The translations under genes were made by a program, and so were the position numbers. From Pseudopedobacter sp044361595 (GTDB taxonomy: Bacteria > Bacteroidota > Bacteroidia > Sphingobacteriales > Sphingobacteriaceae), in the NCBI GenBank assembly GCA_044361595.1, contig JBIKIN010000005.1, positions 1 through 64,000 on the forward strand: a stretch of 64,000 nt of DNA, given 5' to 3'. Under the pieces are notes generated by a model. It made no database searches. It saw nothing but the letters and a program-made list of their open reading frames with translations, and had not been told where the DNA came from. Positions 1 through 7,941 of this stretch are shown piece by piece (within the stretch, counting starts at the first letter, position 1; each line of letters starts with the position of its first letter).

Positions 1-706
1 AGCATAAGGATTTAGCATTGAAGCAGTATCAGCAACATTTACCTTAGTATTTAAGCCAGCTAAAGTCGCAGCTTGTTTAGCATACGGATTCAACATGGCG
101 GCAGTATCAGCGATATTCATTTTTAAAACAATTGCAGAATTAGTTGCGGCAGCTTTAGCATAAGGATTTAGCATTGAAGCAGTATCAGCAACATTTACCT
201 TAGTATTTAAGCCAGCTAAAGTCGCAGCTTGTTTAGCATACGGATTTAACATTGCACCAGTATCAGCGATGTTTACTTTAGTATTTAAACCAGCTAAAGT
301 AGCGGCTTGTTTAGCATACGGATTCAACATTGAAGCAGTATCAGCGATGTTTACTTTAGTATTTAAACCTGCTAAAGTTGTAGCAGTTTTTGCATAAGGA
401 GATAACATTGCAGCTGTATCAGCGATGTTTACTTTTAAAGCAATTGCATTATTAGTCGCAGCAGCTTTGGCGTAAGGATTTAACATTGAAGCTGTATCAG
501 CGATGTTTACCTTTAAAGCAATTGCAGAATTAGTTGCAGCAGCTTTAGCATAAGGATTTAACATCGCAGCAGTATCAGCGATATTCACTTTTAAAGCTAA
601 TGCTGAATTAGTAGCAGTAACTTTAGCATAAGGATTCAACATAGCAGCAGTATCAGCAATATTCACTTTAGTATTTAATCCTGCTACAGTTTCTGCTTGT
701 TTTGCT
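1..706 (-). repeat. 78-bp in-frame tandem repeats, at least nine units
   Basis: A landmark (TAYGGATT or TAAGGATT) recurs at 5, 83, 161, 239, 317, 395, 473, 551 and 629, a spacing of exactly 78 bp, or 26 codons. A degenerate unit lies at about 707-756. Units are of two kinds: those starting AAATNSAIAL and those starting QAATLAGLNT, both followed by KVNIADTAAMLNPYAK. Bases 1-88 are repeated almost perfectly at 157-244, showing a recent two-unit (156 bp) duplication. The array continues past the left edge. Confidence 0.95.
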
Positions 707-1410
707 AGTGGCAACATCATGGATTCTGCATCAGCAATATTTACTTTTTTATCCAAAGCCGCTTTTACAGCTGTAGAAATAGGTTTATCTAAATCGCTAG
801 TGTTATTTACATTTCCTAAGCCTACTTTAGATGCGCTAATTCCATTTGCAATTTTTTCATCTGTTACAGCTAGATTTTTTATTTTATTAGTAGTAATCGC
901 ATCAGTAGAGATAATTGGTTTATCAGATGAAGAACCGGTACCAGCTAAATCACCCGCTAATTGAATAACACCTTTTGAGCTGCTACTTGCACTTGCTCCA
1001 TTTGCCGCATACATTGCGAAAGGTACCGCGGTAAATGGCTGATTACTAATTTCTGTATAGGTAACACAATTACCATATATGTTAATAGAAACAACTAAGT
1101 TTTTTCTACCTACACCCCAGTTTATTTTGTCAATAGAATTTACTAAACCACCAACTCTAGTTCCTGAGCCAATTAATAAATTAACCGCACCAAACTGATC
1201 GGTGGTTGTTTGTATATATTCCTCGTAATCAACCTGAAAATCATTGGTTACAATTTTAAATTGCATACACACTTTTTGATTAGCTAATGGCTTTTCAACC
1301 CCATTATTACCAGCTGGATTAAATATTACTGCTTGATAAGTAATGCCATTAGTTTGCGCATAGGTTTTCACGCAAACAAACATTAAAATTAACATGAATA
1401 GCTTTTTCAT
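1..1410 (-). CDS. Tail-fibre-like repetitive surface protein (C-terminus beyond window)
   Basis: The frame is open from an ATG at 1410 to the left edge (470 codons), so the C-terminus is missing. The N-terminus is a signal peptide (MKKLFMLILMFVCVKTYAQ), followed by a globular region beginning NGITYQAVIFNPAG. Around residues 175-225 is a linker with GLGNVNNTSDLDKPIS, a phrase typical of phage tail fibres and Bacteroidota fibre-like surface proteins. From about residue 235 to the edge the protein is 26-residue repeats, each built around KVNIADTAAMLNPYAK. Proteins of this shape often end in a trimerising or self-cleaving chaperone domain, but that part is not visible. The gene starts 31 bp after a small secreted protein on the same strand, so the two are probably cotranscribed. 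Function in adhesion or surface display is inference. Confidence 0.75.
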   Translation of the reverse strand, partial: MKKLFMLILMFVCVKTYAQTNGITYQAVIFNPAGNNGVEKPLANQKVCMQFKIVTNDFQVDYEEYIQTTTDQFGAVNLLIGSGTRVGGLVNSIDKINWGVGRKNLVVSINIYGNCVTYTEISNQPFTAVPFAMYAANGASASSSSKGVIQLAGDLAGTGSSSDKPIISTDAITTNKIKNLAVTDEKIANGISASKVGLGNVNNTSDLDKPISTAVKAALDKKVNIADAESMMLPLAKQAETVAGLNTKVNIADTAAMLNPYAKVTATNSALALKVNIADTAAMLNPYAKAAATNSAIALKVNIADTASMLNPYAKAAATNNAIALKVNIADTAAMLSPYAKTATTLAGLNTKVNIADTASMLNPYAKQAATLAGLNTKVNIADTGAMLNPYAKQAATLAGLNTKVNVADTASMLNPYAKAAATNSAIVLKMNIADTAAMLNPYAKQAATLAGLNTKVNVADTASMLNPYA

Positions 1411-1441
1411 TTTTTACTGATTTAAGAGTTTGAGATTTAGA

Positions 1442-1927
1442 TTAATATTGCTTGATTAGAGGTGTTGAGTATTTTGTATAAGATCCACTTAAATTTAAAG
1501 TGAATGATTGCGGAATTAAGTTATCTAGTTTTATACTTACCCCATCGCTCAGGTTGTTATAAGCTTTCTTGTGGATGATTTTACCATTCATATCTGTGAT
1601 AGTTACCGTAATTAGCTCATTTGTAGCGGTATTTACTTTTAAGGTTATTTCATCTACAAATGGGTTAGGATAAGTACTTACTAATACAGGCTTTTCATAA
1701 GGAACGTAATCTGCAGGTACAGCAGTAGTACTTTGTTGATATCCTTGTTGCGCCACAACATTTGATTTAACCGCTAAACCAATAATGCTAGATTGCCCTA
1801 TAGATTGGCTGATATAAACATTAGAATTTACTGTTGTAGAACTTCCAAATGATGCAAAAGTTTGGCGCTTTATGCTTTGAGCGTAAACTTGTGAAGTTAA
1901 AAAAACGAATAGTAAAATAGTCCTCAT
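1442..1927 (-). CDS. Small secreted protein with type IX secretion C-terminal sorting domain
   Basis: This 161-residue protein has a signal peptide (MRTILLFVFLTSQVYAQ). The middle (QTFASFGSSTTVNSNVYISQSIGQ) is a pattern common in short Bacteroidota surface proteins. The last 80 or so residues look like a type A sorting domain of the type IX secretion system: TYPNPFVDEITLK, then a beta-rich ITVTITDMNGKII segment and a final strand ending LIKQY. Such domains direct export across the outer membrane and attachment to the surface. The expected glycine-tyrosine before the last strand is not clear (IPQSFTLNL). It lies just upstream of the fibre-like gene on the same strand. What the mature 60-70 residue part does is unknown. 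Confidence 0.8.
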   Translation of the reverse strand: MRTILLFVFLTSQVYAQSIKRQTFASFGSSTTVNSNVYISQSIGQSSIIGLAVKSNVVAQQGYQQSTTAVPADYVPYEKPVLVSTYPNPFVDEITLKVNTATNELITVTITDMNGKIIHKKAYNNLSDGVSIKLDNLIPQSFTLNLSGSYTKYSTPLIKQY

Positions 1928-2159
1928 TATTTCCCGTTTTGAGCATGTTTCTACGCAGTTTATTGTTAAAATGTTTCGTCTTAAGCAAACAAAATTGAAA
2001 TTATTTTCTCTTTCAAAAATTAGCTCAACACTGGCTTAATTGCAGTTATTTCTTTTGTAATAATTATTATTTAGAAAAAATTTTAGTTCAATTGAATTTT
2101 GGCAAGAGACATTTAATCCAAATATTGTTTACATTTAGTCACCAATTAAACAATAAATC

Positions 2160-3284
2160 ATGTCAGCAAACCCTAGTAAAAGACTGCTATCATTAGATGT
2201 TTTTAGAGGCATTACTGTTGCCGCCATGATTTTAGTAAATAACCCTGGCGATTGGGGAAACATTTATGCTCCTTTAGAACATGCCGAGTGGAACGGATGC
2301 ACCCCCACAGATTTAATTTTTCCTTTTTTCCTTTTTATAGTAGGTGTTTCTATTGTTTTTGCATTAGATAGTGGCAAAGCAGATGTTGCAAATCATCCTA
2401 AACTCATTAAAAGCGTCATCATAAGAAGTTTAAAACTTTTCGTTTTAGGCTTAATACTTTCCCTTTTCCCATATTTCGATTTTACGGTAGTCCGAATTCC
2501 GGGTGTATTACAAAGAATAGCTATCGTTTATTTAGTAGCTTCACTAATATTTATCAAACTAAAACCTAAAACCATTGTACAAATATTTGGACTACTATTA
2601 ATAGGTTATTGGTTAATCATGACCTTTGTACCCGTACCCGGTGTAGGTCCAGCAAACTTAGGCAAAGACACCAACTTGGGCGCTTGGATAGATAGAGCCT
2701 TACTTACTGAAGCACATTTATGGAAAAGCGCCAAAACTTGGGATCCCGAAGGCTTATTCAGTACCATTCCTGCAATTGCAACTGGACTGTTTGGGGTTTT
2801 AATGGGTATCATTTTAAAAGCAAAACAAAAAACCCAAGAAAACAAAGTGGTTTGGTTATTCTTTTTTGGCTTTTTTGGCTTTCTTCTAGGTTTAATTGTC
2901 GATTTGTTTTTCCCAATTAATAAATCATTATGGACTAGCTCCTACGTATTATATACCGGTGGTTTAGCCAGCATGGGTTTAGCCTTTTGTTATTGGTTAA
3001 TAGATGTTAGGCAAATATCTTGGTTTACGAAGCCATTTGTAATTTATGGCATCAATGCAATCACAGTTTTCTTTGCATCAGGCATCATTGCCCGCTCCAT
3101 GAATCTTATTAAAACCACGCTAAACGGAGAAGAGATATCTCTTAAAGGTTATCTTTACGAACAATTTTTTACCCCATATCTATCACCAATAAACGCATCT
3201 TTAGCGGGCGCAATAACTTTTGTACTCATTTGGCTGGTTATTCTATGGCTCATGTATCGTAAAAATATCATCATCAAAGTTTAA
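2160..3284 (+). CDS. Membrane acyltransferase, HGSNAT / DUF5009 family
   Basis: A 374-residue multi-pass membrane protein. The N-terminus RLLSLDVFRGITVAAMILVNN followed by HAEWNGCTPTDLIFPFFLF is the hallmark of the family that includes human heparan-alpha-glucosaminide N-acetyltransferase and bacterial NagX-like proteins, usually annotated DUF5009 or acyltransferase. About ten hydrophobic segments are visible, and the length fits the bacterial members. Family members move acetyl groups across the membrane onto amino sugars; the substrate here is not known. The gene stands alone, divergent from the surface-protein pair. The ATG at 2160 directly precedes the conserved start. Confidence 0.85.
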   Translation: MSANPSKRLLSLDVFRGITVAAMILVNNPGDWGNIYAPLEHAEWNGCTPTDLIFPFFLFIVGVSIVFALDSGKADVANHPKLIKSVIIRSLKLFVLGLILSLFPYFDFTVVRIPGVLQRIAIVYLVASLIFIKLKPKTIVQIFGLLLIGYWLIMTFVPVPGVGPANLGKDTNLGAWIDRALLTEAHLWKSAKTWDPEGLFSTIPAIATGLFGVLMGIILKAKQKTQENKVVWLFFFGFFGFLLGLIVDLFFPINKSLWTSSYVLYTGGLASMGLAFCYWLIDVRQISWFTKPFVIYGINAITVFFASGIIARSMNLIKTTLNGEEISLKGYLYEQFFTPYLSPINASLAGAITFVLIWLVILWLMYRKNIIIKV

Positions 3285-3949
3285 ACATGATGGCGCTTCT
3301 CGCTAGCTAGCGGGTCAGGCTGTTTCGGGGTGACCGTAATTCATTGGTTTGCGTTCTAAAGCAAACCAATAAATGTACTAAACCCTCCACATCCTTAGCG
3401 CTAATTCACATCTATGCATTTTCTTCCTATCCAATAAAAGCACAAACAACCCTTAACAGATCATTCCGCCTTGATTGTTGCGATTAGCACAAAAGGAATT
3501 TAAAGCAGAAACTTTGTAGCAACAAACGCCTGCCCGACGGAAAGGCGGGTAGCGGAGAGTTTATTCGGTGTTTGTATTTTTAAAGGCACTCATGTGTTCG
3601 CTATGCTCGGGTTTGGGTTACTTTTTGCGGAAAAAAGTCTAGGCCTCTGCGGCAATGAGCAGGTTTTGGCTTTAGCTAAAACAAAGCTTATAGTCACTCA
3701 ATTAAAAAAAATTTTAAAGAGTATATTAATTCTATTCCTTTGTTTTTATACAAATTTCATCTTTAATCGCATATAATCTTCAATAGTCTGATAGCGGAAG
3801 AAGAAGGTAATGGATCTTCAAGTCATTACCCTTGGCTTTTAAGATCTTCATTAAGGTTATATAACCAATTTCAGTAACAACTTTGTTAAACCCCTTTAAC
3901 ATCATTATAAAACCATATCACTACATTTAATTACTTAAACTCAAAACTC
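3285..3949. other. 665-bp intergenic region with decayed repeats, no convincing gene
   Basis: No coding frame here resembles a protein; a 60-codon frame at 3594-3776 looks accidental. The stretch is a patchwork of short palindromes: GCTAGCTAGC near 3304, a 10-bp stem at 3343-3370, a GC-rich patch around 3530-3555, ACTTTTTGCGGAAAAAAGT near 3620, and GGTAATG/CATTACC at 3806-3830. Base composition is visibly more GC-rich than nearby spacers, which suggests remnants of dispersed repeats. The promoter of the following peptidase gene should lie in its last 100 bases. Confidence 0.5.
3343..3370. repeat. Perfect 10-bp inverted repeat
   Basis: ATTGGTTTGC at 3343-3352 and GCAAACCAAT at 3361-3370 are exact reverse complements around an 8-nt loop. 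It lies about 60 bp after the acyltransferase stop codon. There is no T-run after it, so a standard intrinsic terminator is unlikely; it may be part of a dispersed palindromic element or a transcript-end structure. Confidence 0.6.
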
Positions 3950-5500
3950 ATGAATAAAAAATTACTCTTAAAAACTGCAATTGCTTTGTTTTTAGCACAA
4001 GCATCATTTGCGCAAGACGCATCAATTACCCAAAAAATAAGAGACGAAGGTTTAACCAAGTCTAAAGTAATGGAAACTGCATTTTACCTTACAGATGTTT
4101 CTGGCCCTCGTTTATCTAATTCGCCAGGTTTAGAAAGAGCCGAAAAATGGGCGGTAGAGCAATTAAAATCTTATGGTTTGCAAAACGTTAAACTAGAACC
4201 ATGGGGAAAATTTGGAAAAGGATGGGAAATAGAAAAATATTATGCTGCATTTACAAGCCCATATTATCATAACATCATTGCCTCGCCCAAAGCTTGGACA
4301 CCAAGCACCAACGGCCCTATTAAAACAGATGTTTTTTTAATGAAAGCAGACTCTTTGCCAGATTTAGCACAGTTCAAAGGAAAGTTAAAAGGTAAAATAG
4401 TTTTAATGCCAACTGCAGCAGTAATAAATACCACCTTTAAGCCTGATGGTGATAGATATACAGATGAAGAACTTGCAGCAATGGCGGTTCCACCGGCGGC
4501 AAATGGCGCTCCACGTGGCGGACAAAGAGACCCAGCATCATTAGCTAGGTTAACCAAACTTAGAGAATTTAGAACACAGCTATCGGCGTTTTTAAAAGAA
4601 GAAGGCGTAGCCTTAATTCTTACTTATGCAAGAGGTATGCATGGTACTTTTTTTACCAGTAATGGTGCTTCTTATGCAGAAAACGCACCATCGGTTTTAC
4701 CAGAATTAGAAGTCTCATCAGAAGATTTTCTAAGAATGCAACGCCTATTAATGGCCGGCATTAAGGTAGAAATGGAAGCAGACATTAGAACTAAATTTTT
4801 TGATAAAGATTTACAAGGTTATAATGTAATTGGAGAAATTCCAGGTACAGATACTAAATTAAAAGATGAAGTAGTGATGCTAGGTGGACACTTAGATTCT
4901 TGGCATGCTGCGACTGGCGCTACCGATAATGCCGCTGGCTGTGCCGTAATGATGGAAGCAGTACGAATTATTAAAGCATTAGGATTAAAACCAAAACGCA
5001 CCATCAGAATAGCGCTTTGGTCTTCAGAAGAGCAAGGTTTATATGGCTCTAGAGGTTATGTTGCACAACATTTTGGCGATAGAACCACTATGGTTTTAAA
5101 ACCAGAACATGAAAAAATATCTGCTTACTACAATTTAGATAATGGTAGCGGTAAAATAAGAGGTATTTATTTACAAGGTAACGAAGCGGCTGGCCCAATA
5201 TTTAAAGAATGGTTAAAACCATTTGCCGATTTAGGCGCAACTACAGTTACCATAAGAAATACGGGTGGTACAGATCATCAATCTTTTGATGCTTTAGGCA
5301 TTCCTGGATTTCAATTTATACAAGATGGTTTAGAGTATAATACTCGTACACACCACACTAACGAAGATACTTACGACCGTTTAATTGCCGATGATTTAAA
5401 ACAAGCCGCTACTATTTTAGCTTCTTTTGTTTACAATACTTCAGAGCGAGCAGAGAAAATACCAAGAAAAGAGTTACCTAAAGTACAAGCTGGTAATTAA
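3950..5500 (+). CDS. Secreted M28-family zinc metallopeptidase
   Basis: A 516-residue protein with a signal peptide (MNKKLLLKTAIALFLAQASFAQ), so periplasmic or exported. The catalytic domain, from about residue 285, shows the M28 metal-binding series in order: H314 (GGHLDSW), D326 (GATDNAAG), the E360-E361 pair (SSEEQG), D397 (NLDNGSG) and H468/H469 (THHTNED). These residues bind two zinc ions in aminopeptidases and carboxypeptidase-Q-like enzymes. Residues 100-280 hold the inserted region where many relatives carry a protease-associated domain. All metal ligands are present, so it should be active; the exact peptide preference is not readable. It is a single-gene unit ending at an intrinsic terminator. 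Confidence 0.92.
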   Translation: MNKKLLLKTAIALFLAQASFAQDASITQKIRDEGLTKSKVMETAFYLTDVSGPRLSNSPGLERAEKWAVEQLKSYGLQNVKLEPWGKFGKGWEIEKYYAAFTSPYYHNIIASPKAWTPSTNGPIKTDVFLMKADSLPDLAQFKGKLKGKIVLMPTAAVINTTFKPDGDRYTDEELAAMAVPPAANGAPRGGQRDPASLARLTKLREFRTQLSAFLKEEGVALILTYARGMHGTFFTSNGASYAENAPSVLPELEVSSEDFLRMQRLLMAGIKVEMEADIRTKFFDKDLQGYNVIGEIPGTDTKLKDEVVMLGGHLDSWHAATGATDNAAGCAVMMEAVRIIKALGLKPKRTIRIALWSSEEQGLYGSRGYVAQHFGDRTTMVLKPEHEKISAYYNLDNGSGKIRGIYLQGNEAAGPIFKEWLKPFADLGATTVTIRNTGGTDHQSFDALGIPGFQFIQDGLEYNTRTHHTNEDTYDRLIADDLKQAATILASFVYNTSERAEKIPRKELPKVQAGN

Positions 5501-5521
5501 TATCAAATGGTTAAATTATAG

Positions 5522-5557
5522 AAAGCTGTATCCAAATAATTGGGTACAGCTTTTTTT
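5522..5557 (+). terminator. Intrinsic terminator after the M28 peptidase
   Basis: AAAGCTGTA at 5522-5530 pairs with TACAGCTTT at 5545-5553 (with further partial pairing inside), followed by a run of seven T. It lies 21 bp after the stop codon. Confidence 0.85.
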
Positions 5558-5645
5558 GTCCTTTAATTTCTACCATTCATCTAAGCTTTTAAACCATTTA
5601 GCTGTATATCAAATTTAAATCATCAAAATCAATTACATTAGAACA

Positions 5646-6302
5646 ATGGAACTATCAATATTCTTTAAAACTGCTTTGGTGATTCATATTATAACCGGAA
5701 GCACCGCCTTACTAGCCGGACTTTTAGCATTATTTTTCAAAAAGAAAAGAAATGGATACCACGGTAAAGCTGGTTTGGTCTTTCATTATGCTATGGTTGC
5801 TGTTTCCATCTCAGCATTTACAATGGCAATCATTAAAGTCAATTATTTCTTGTTTGTAGTAGGCGTGTTCTCAATTTATCTCACTTTTACCGGCTATAGA
5901 AGCATCAAGATTATGAAAGGTGACCGAAAAGAAGGTTTAATTGATGGTTTAGGCATGGCCTTAAGTGCTATTTTAATGATAGCCATTACCTATCAGTTTT
6001 TAGCTACCACAGTTTTTAATCCCACAGGATTTTCTATGATTATTTTAATATTTGATGGGATTTTGATAAAGTTACTTTTGGAAGATTTAAAGATTTTCAA
6101 TAAGAATAAACCATTATCTAAAAATCAATGGTTAATAAGACATATCAGCAGAATGGTACCTGCCTATATTGCTACTGTGACTGCTTTTTTGGTGGTAAAT
6201 GTGAGTTACCAATATCCTATTGTAATTTGGTTAGCTCCTACGCTGTTGTTTGTTCCGGTGATTGTTTATAATACTAGAAAGTATAAAGCTAGATTAAGCT
6301 AG
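5646..6302 (+). CDS. Integral membrane protein, DUF2306-like
   Basis: A 218-residue protein that is nearly all membrane: about seven hydrophobic segments, with a short cytoplasmic-looking loop KKKRNGYHGKAG near residues 32-44. The opening HIITGSTALLAGLLALFF followed by a basic loop with a histidine resembles DUF2306 proteins, whose function is not known. No catalytic motif is visible. It is flanked by a terminator upstream and by a converging gene downstream, so it is probably transcribed alone. The family call is tentative; membrane location is clear. Confidence 0.65.
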   Translation: MELSIFFKTALVIHIITGSTALLAGLLALFFKKKRNGYHGKAGLVFHYAMVAVSISAFTMAIIKVNYFLFVVGVFSIYLTFTGYRSIKIMKGDRKEGLIDGLGMALSAILMIAITYQFLATTVFNPTGFSMIILIFDGILIKLLLEDLKIFNKNKPLSKNQWLIRHISRMVPAYIATVTAFLVVNVSYQYPIVIWLAPTLLFVPVIVYNTRKYKARLS

Positions 6303-6344
6303 AATTAGAGGGTCTTAATTTCTTTTTTATAAACTATAACAAAT

Positions 6345-6423
6345 GCATTAACTATTGAAGCGTAAACAGGACTAGATTTTAAGCCCTCAGGGTGTATGAG
6401 CGTAAAGCGTGTATAAATGCTCA
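6345..6423 (+). repeat. Intergenic inverted-end repeat, copy 1 (diverged)
   Basis: Begins GCATTAACTATTGAAGCG and ends near AAATGCTC, so the ends GCATT/AATGC are inverted. It aligns over its full length to copy 2 (9506-9584), sharing GTATGAGCG and AGCGTGT in the same places. It fills the gap between two converging genes. See the separate finding on this family. Confidence 0.65.
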
Positions 6424-6427
6424 AAAT

Positions 6428-7828
6428 CTAAATCTCAAAAACCTGATGTCTGAACGGAACTTCTATATACTGATAACCTTCTTTTTCTAACTTCTTTTTA
6501 AAGTTGAATTGTACAGGAGGTTCGCCGTGTACCAAAAATATTTTCTTTATTTTTTCGGCATCTTGGCAAGACAAAAAATGTAATAAATCGTTCTGATCGC
6601 CGTGGGCACTCATGCTTTGTAAACTTTCTATTTTAGCATTTACTTGATGGTAATCGCCAAAAATTGAAACCGGATTCACACCGTTTTTTAATCGTCCGGC
6701 TAAAGAAGAAGGCTCGGCGTAACCCACCAATAAAATGGTACAATTTGGGTTTTCAATATTATTTTTAATATGATGCTTTACACGGCCAGCCTCGGCCATA
6801 CCGCTAGAGGAAATAATAACCATGGGCGATGGATCATTATTTAAAGCCATAGATTCTTCGGTGTCTTCAACAAAATGTAAGCCTTTAAAATCAAAAGGGT
6901 CGTCGTCTACTTTCAAAACATCTTGCACTTTATCATTAAAATTCCACGGATGCGCTTTTACTACTAGGGTTGCTTTTTCTGATAAGGGGCTATCTACAAA
7001 ATATTTAATATTTGGTAAAGTGCCTTTTAGCTCCAAACTATTGAGCGCATATAAAATTTCTTGCGTACGGCCTACACTAAACGCAGGTATAATTAGCTTT
7101 CCTTTTCGTTTTACACAGGTTTCTTCTATGATAGCCAATAGCTTATCGGCGGTAGGGCTTGCATCATCATGCAAACTATCGCCATAGGTAGATTCTAATA
7201 AAATATAATCGGCCTGCCTAAATGTTTTGGGTGCTTTTAACAACAAATCTTTGTAACGGCCCACATCTCCACTAAAAGAAATATTGGTTTGTTTGTTGTT
7301 TTCTTTAATGTTTAAATGGACCGATGCGCTTCCAATAATATGTCCAGCATCTTCAAAAGAAACTGTTACCCCATCAAATAATTGATGTACCTCACCGTAC
7401 TTCACTTTTTTAAAGAAAGTTAAGGCAGTTAAAGCATCTTCTATGGTATAAAGGGGTTCAAAAAGTGCTTTATTAGCATTTTTTCGTTTTTTATTGACGT
7501 ACTTGATATCCGATTCTTGAATTTTTGCCGAGTCTAATAGCATAATCTTACATAAATCGTAAGTGGCAGGTGTAGCTAATATTTGGCCTTTAAATCCTTG
7601 GCTTACAAACCTGGGAATTAAACCCGAGTGGTCTATATGTGCATGAGATAAAACGAGGTAATCTATTTCTTTAGGGTCGAAGCCAAAATCTCGGTTTAAA
7701 TTATCGGTTTCGCTGCCATGACCTTGAAAAAGCCCACAGTCTAACAAGATTTTGTTGCCACTATCTAAAGTAATTAAATGCTTGCTGCCCGTTACCGTTT
7801 GCGCAGCACCATGAAAAGAAATTTGCAT
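6428..7828 (-). CDS. MBL-fold beta-CASP ribonuclease
   Basis: A 466-residue protein with the metallo-beta-lactamase zinc motif HAHIDH at residues 62-67, a further histidine in EDAGHIIGSA, and aspartate in SGDVGRY. These are followed by beta-CASP features: ESTYGD, PAFSVGRTQE, SPLSEKA, SSSGMAEAGRVKHH, and the C-terminal RMMBL-like SMSAHGDQ and LVHGE. This is the architecture of CPSF73/Ysh1-like RNA-processing nucleases, which bacteria carry as a cytoplasmic enzyme of this length. It should cleave RNA; its natural substrates are unknown. It is convergent with the upstream membrane gene and separated by 113 bp from the aldehyde dehydrogenase on the same strand. Confidence 0.92.
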   Translation of the reverse strand: MQISFHGAAQTVTGSKHLITLDSGNKILLDCGLFQGHGSETDNLNRDFGFDPKEIDYLVLSHAHIDHSGLIPRFVSQGFKGQILATPATYDLCKIMLLDSAKIQESDIKYVNKKRKNANKALFEPLYTIEDALTALTFFKKVKYGEVHQLFDGVTVSFEDAGHIIGSASVHLNIKENNKQTNISFSGDVGRYKDLLLKAPKTFRQADYILLESTYGDSLHDDASPTADKLLAIIEETCVKRKGKLIIPAFSVGRTQEILYALNSLELKGTLPNIKYFVDSPLSEKATLVVKAHPWNFNDKVQDVLKVDDDPFDFKGLHFVEDTEESMALNNDPSPMVIISSSGMAEAGRVKHHIKNNIENPNCTILLVGYAEPSSLAGRLKNGVNPVSIFGDYHQVNAKIESLQSMSAHGDQNDLLHFLSCQDAEKIKKIFLVHGEPPVQFNFKKKLEKEGYQYIEVPFRHQVFEI

Positions 7829-7941
7829 TTTATATATGTTTTAGATGAGTGAATTTTATCACTCGGTTTATTATAATTCTTAAATTCTAATCAATACCAA
7901 AACACATGCCACTTCATGCTTAAATATTTAAATCTCAACCC

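Noticed and set aside
1..756. Regularly spaced repeats, possibly a CRISPR array
   Set aside because: The 78-bp units have no unique spacers, keep one reading frame and encode a 26-residue repeat inside a signal-peptide-bearing protein.
719..964. Plus-strand open frame of 81 codons
   Set aside because: It is antisense to the fibre-like gene, has no protein features and its codons mirror the real frame.
3594..3776. 60-codon frame in the gap before the M28 peptidase
   Set aside because: It starts within palindromic repeat debris, has no conserved features and no plausible start signal.
5427..5618. 63-codon frame overlapping the end of the M28 gene
   Set aside because: Most of it overlaps the peptidase gene in another frame and runs through the terminator hairpin.
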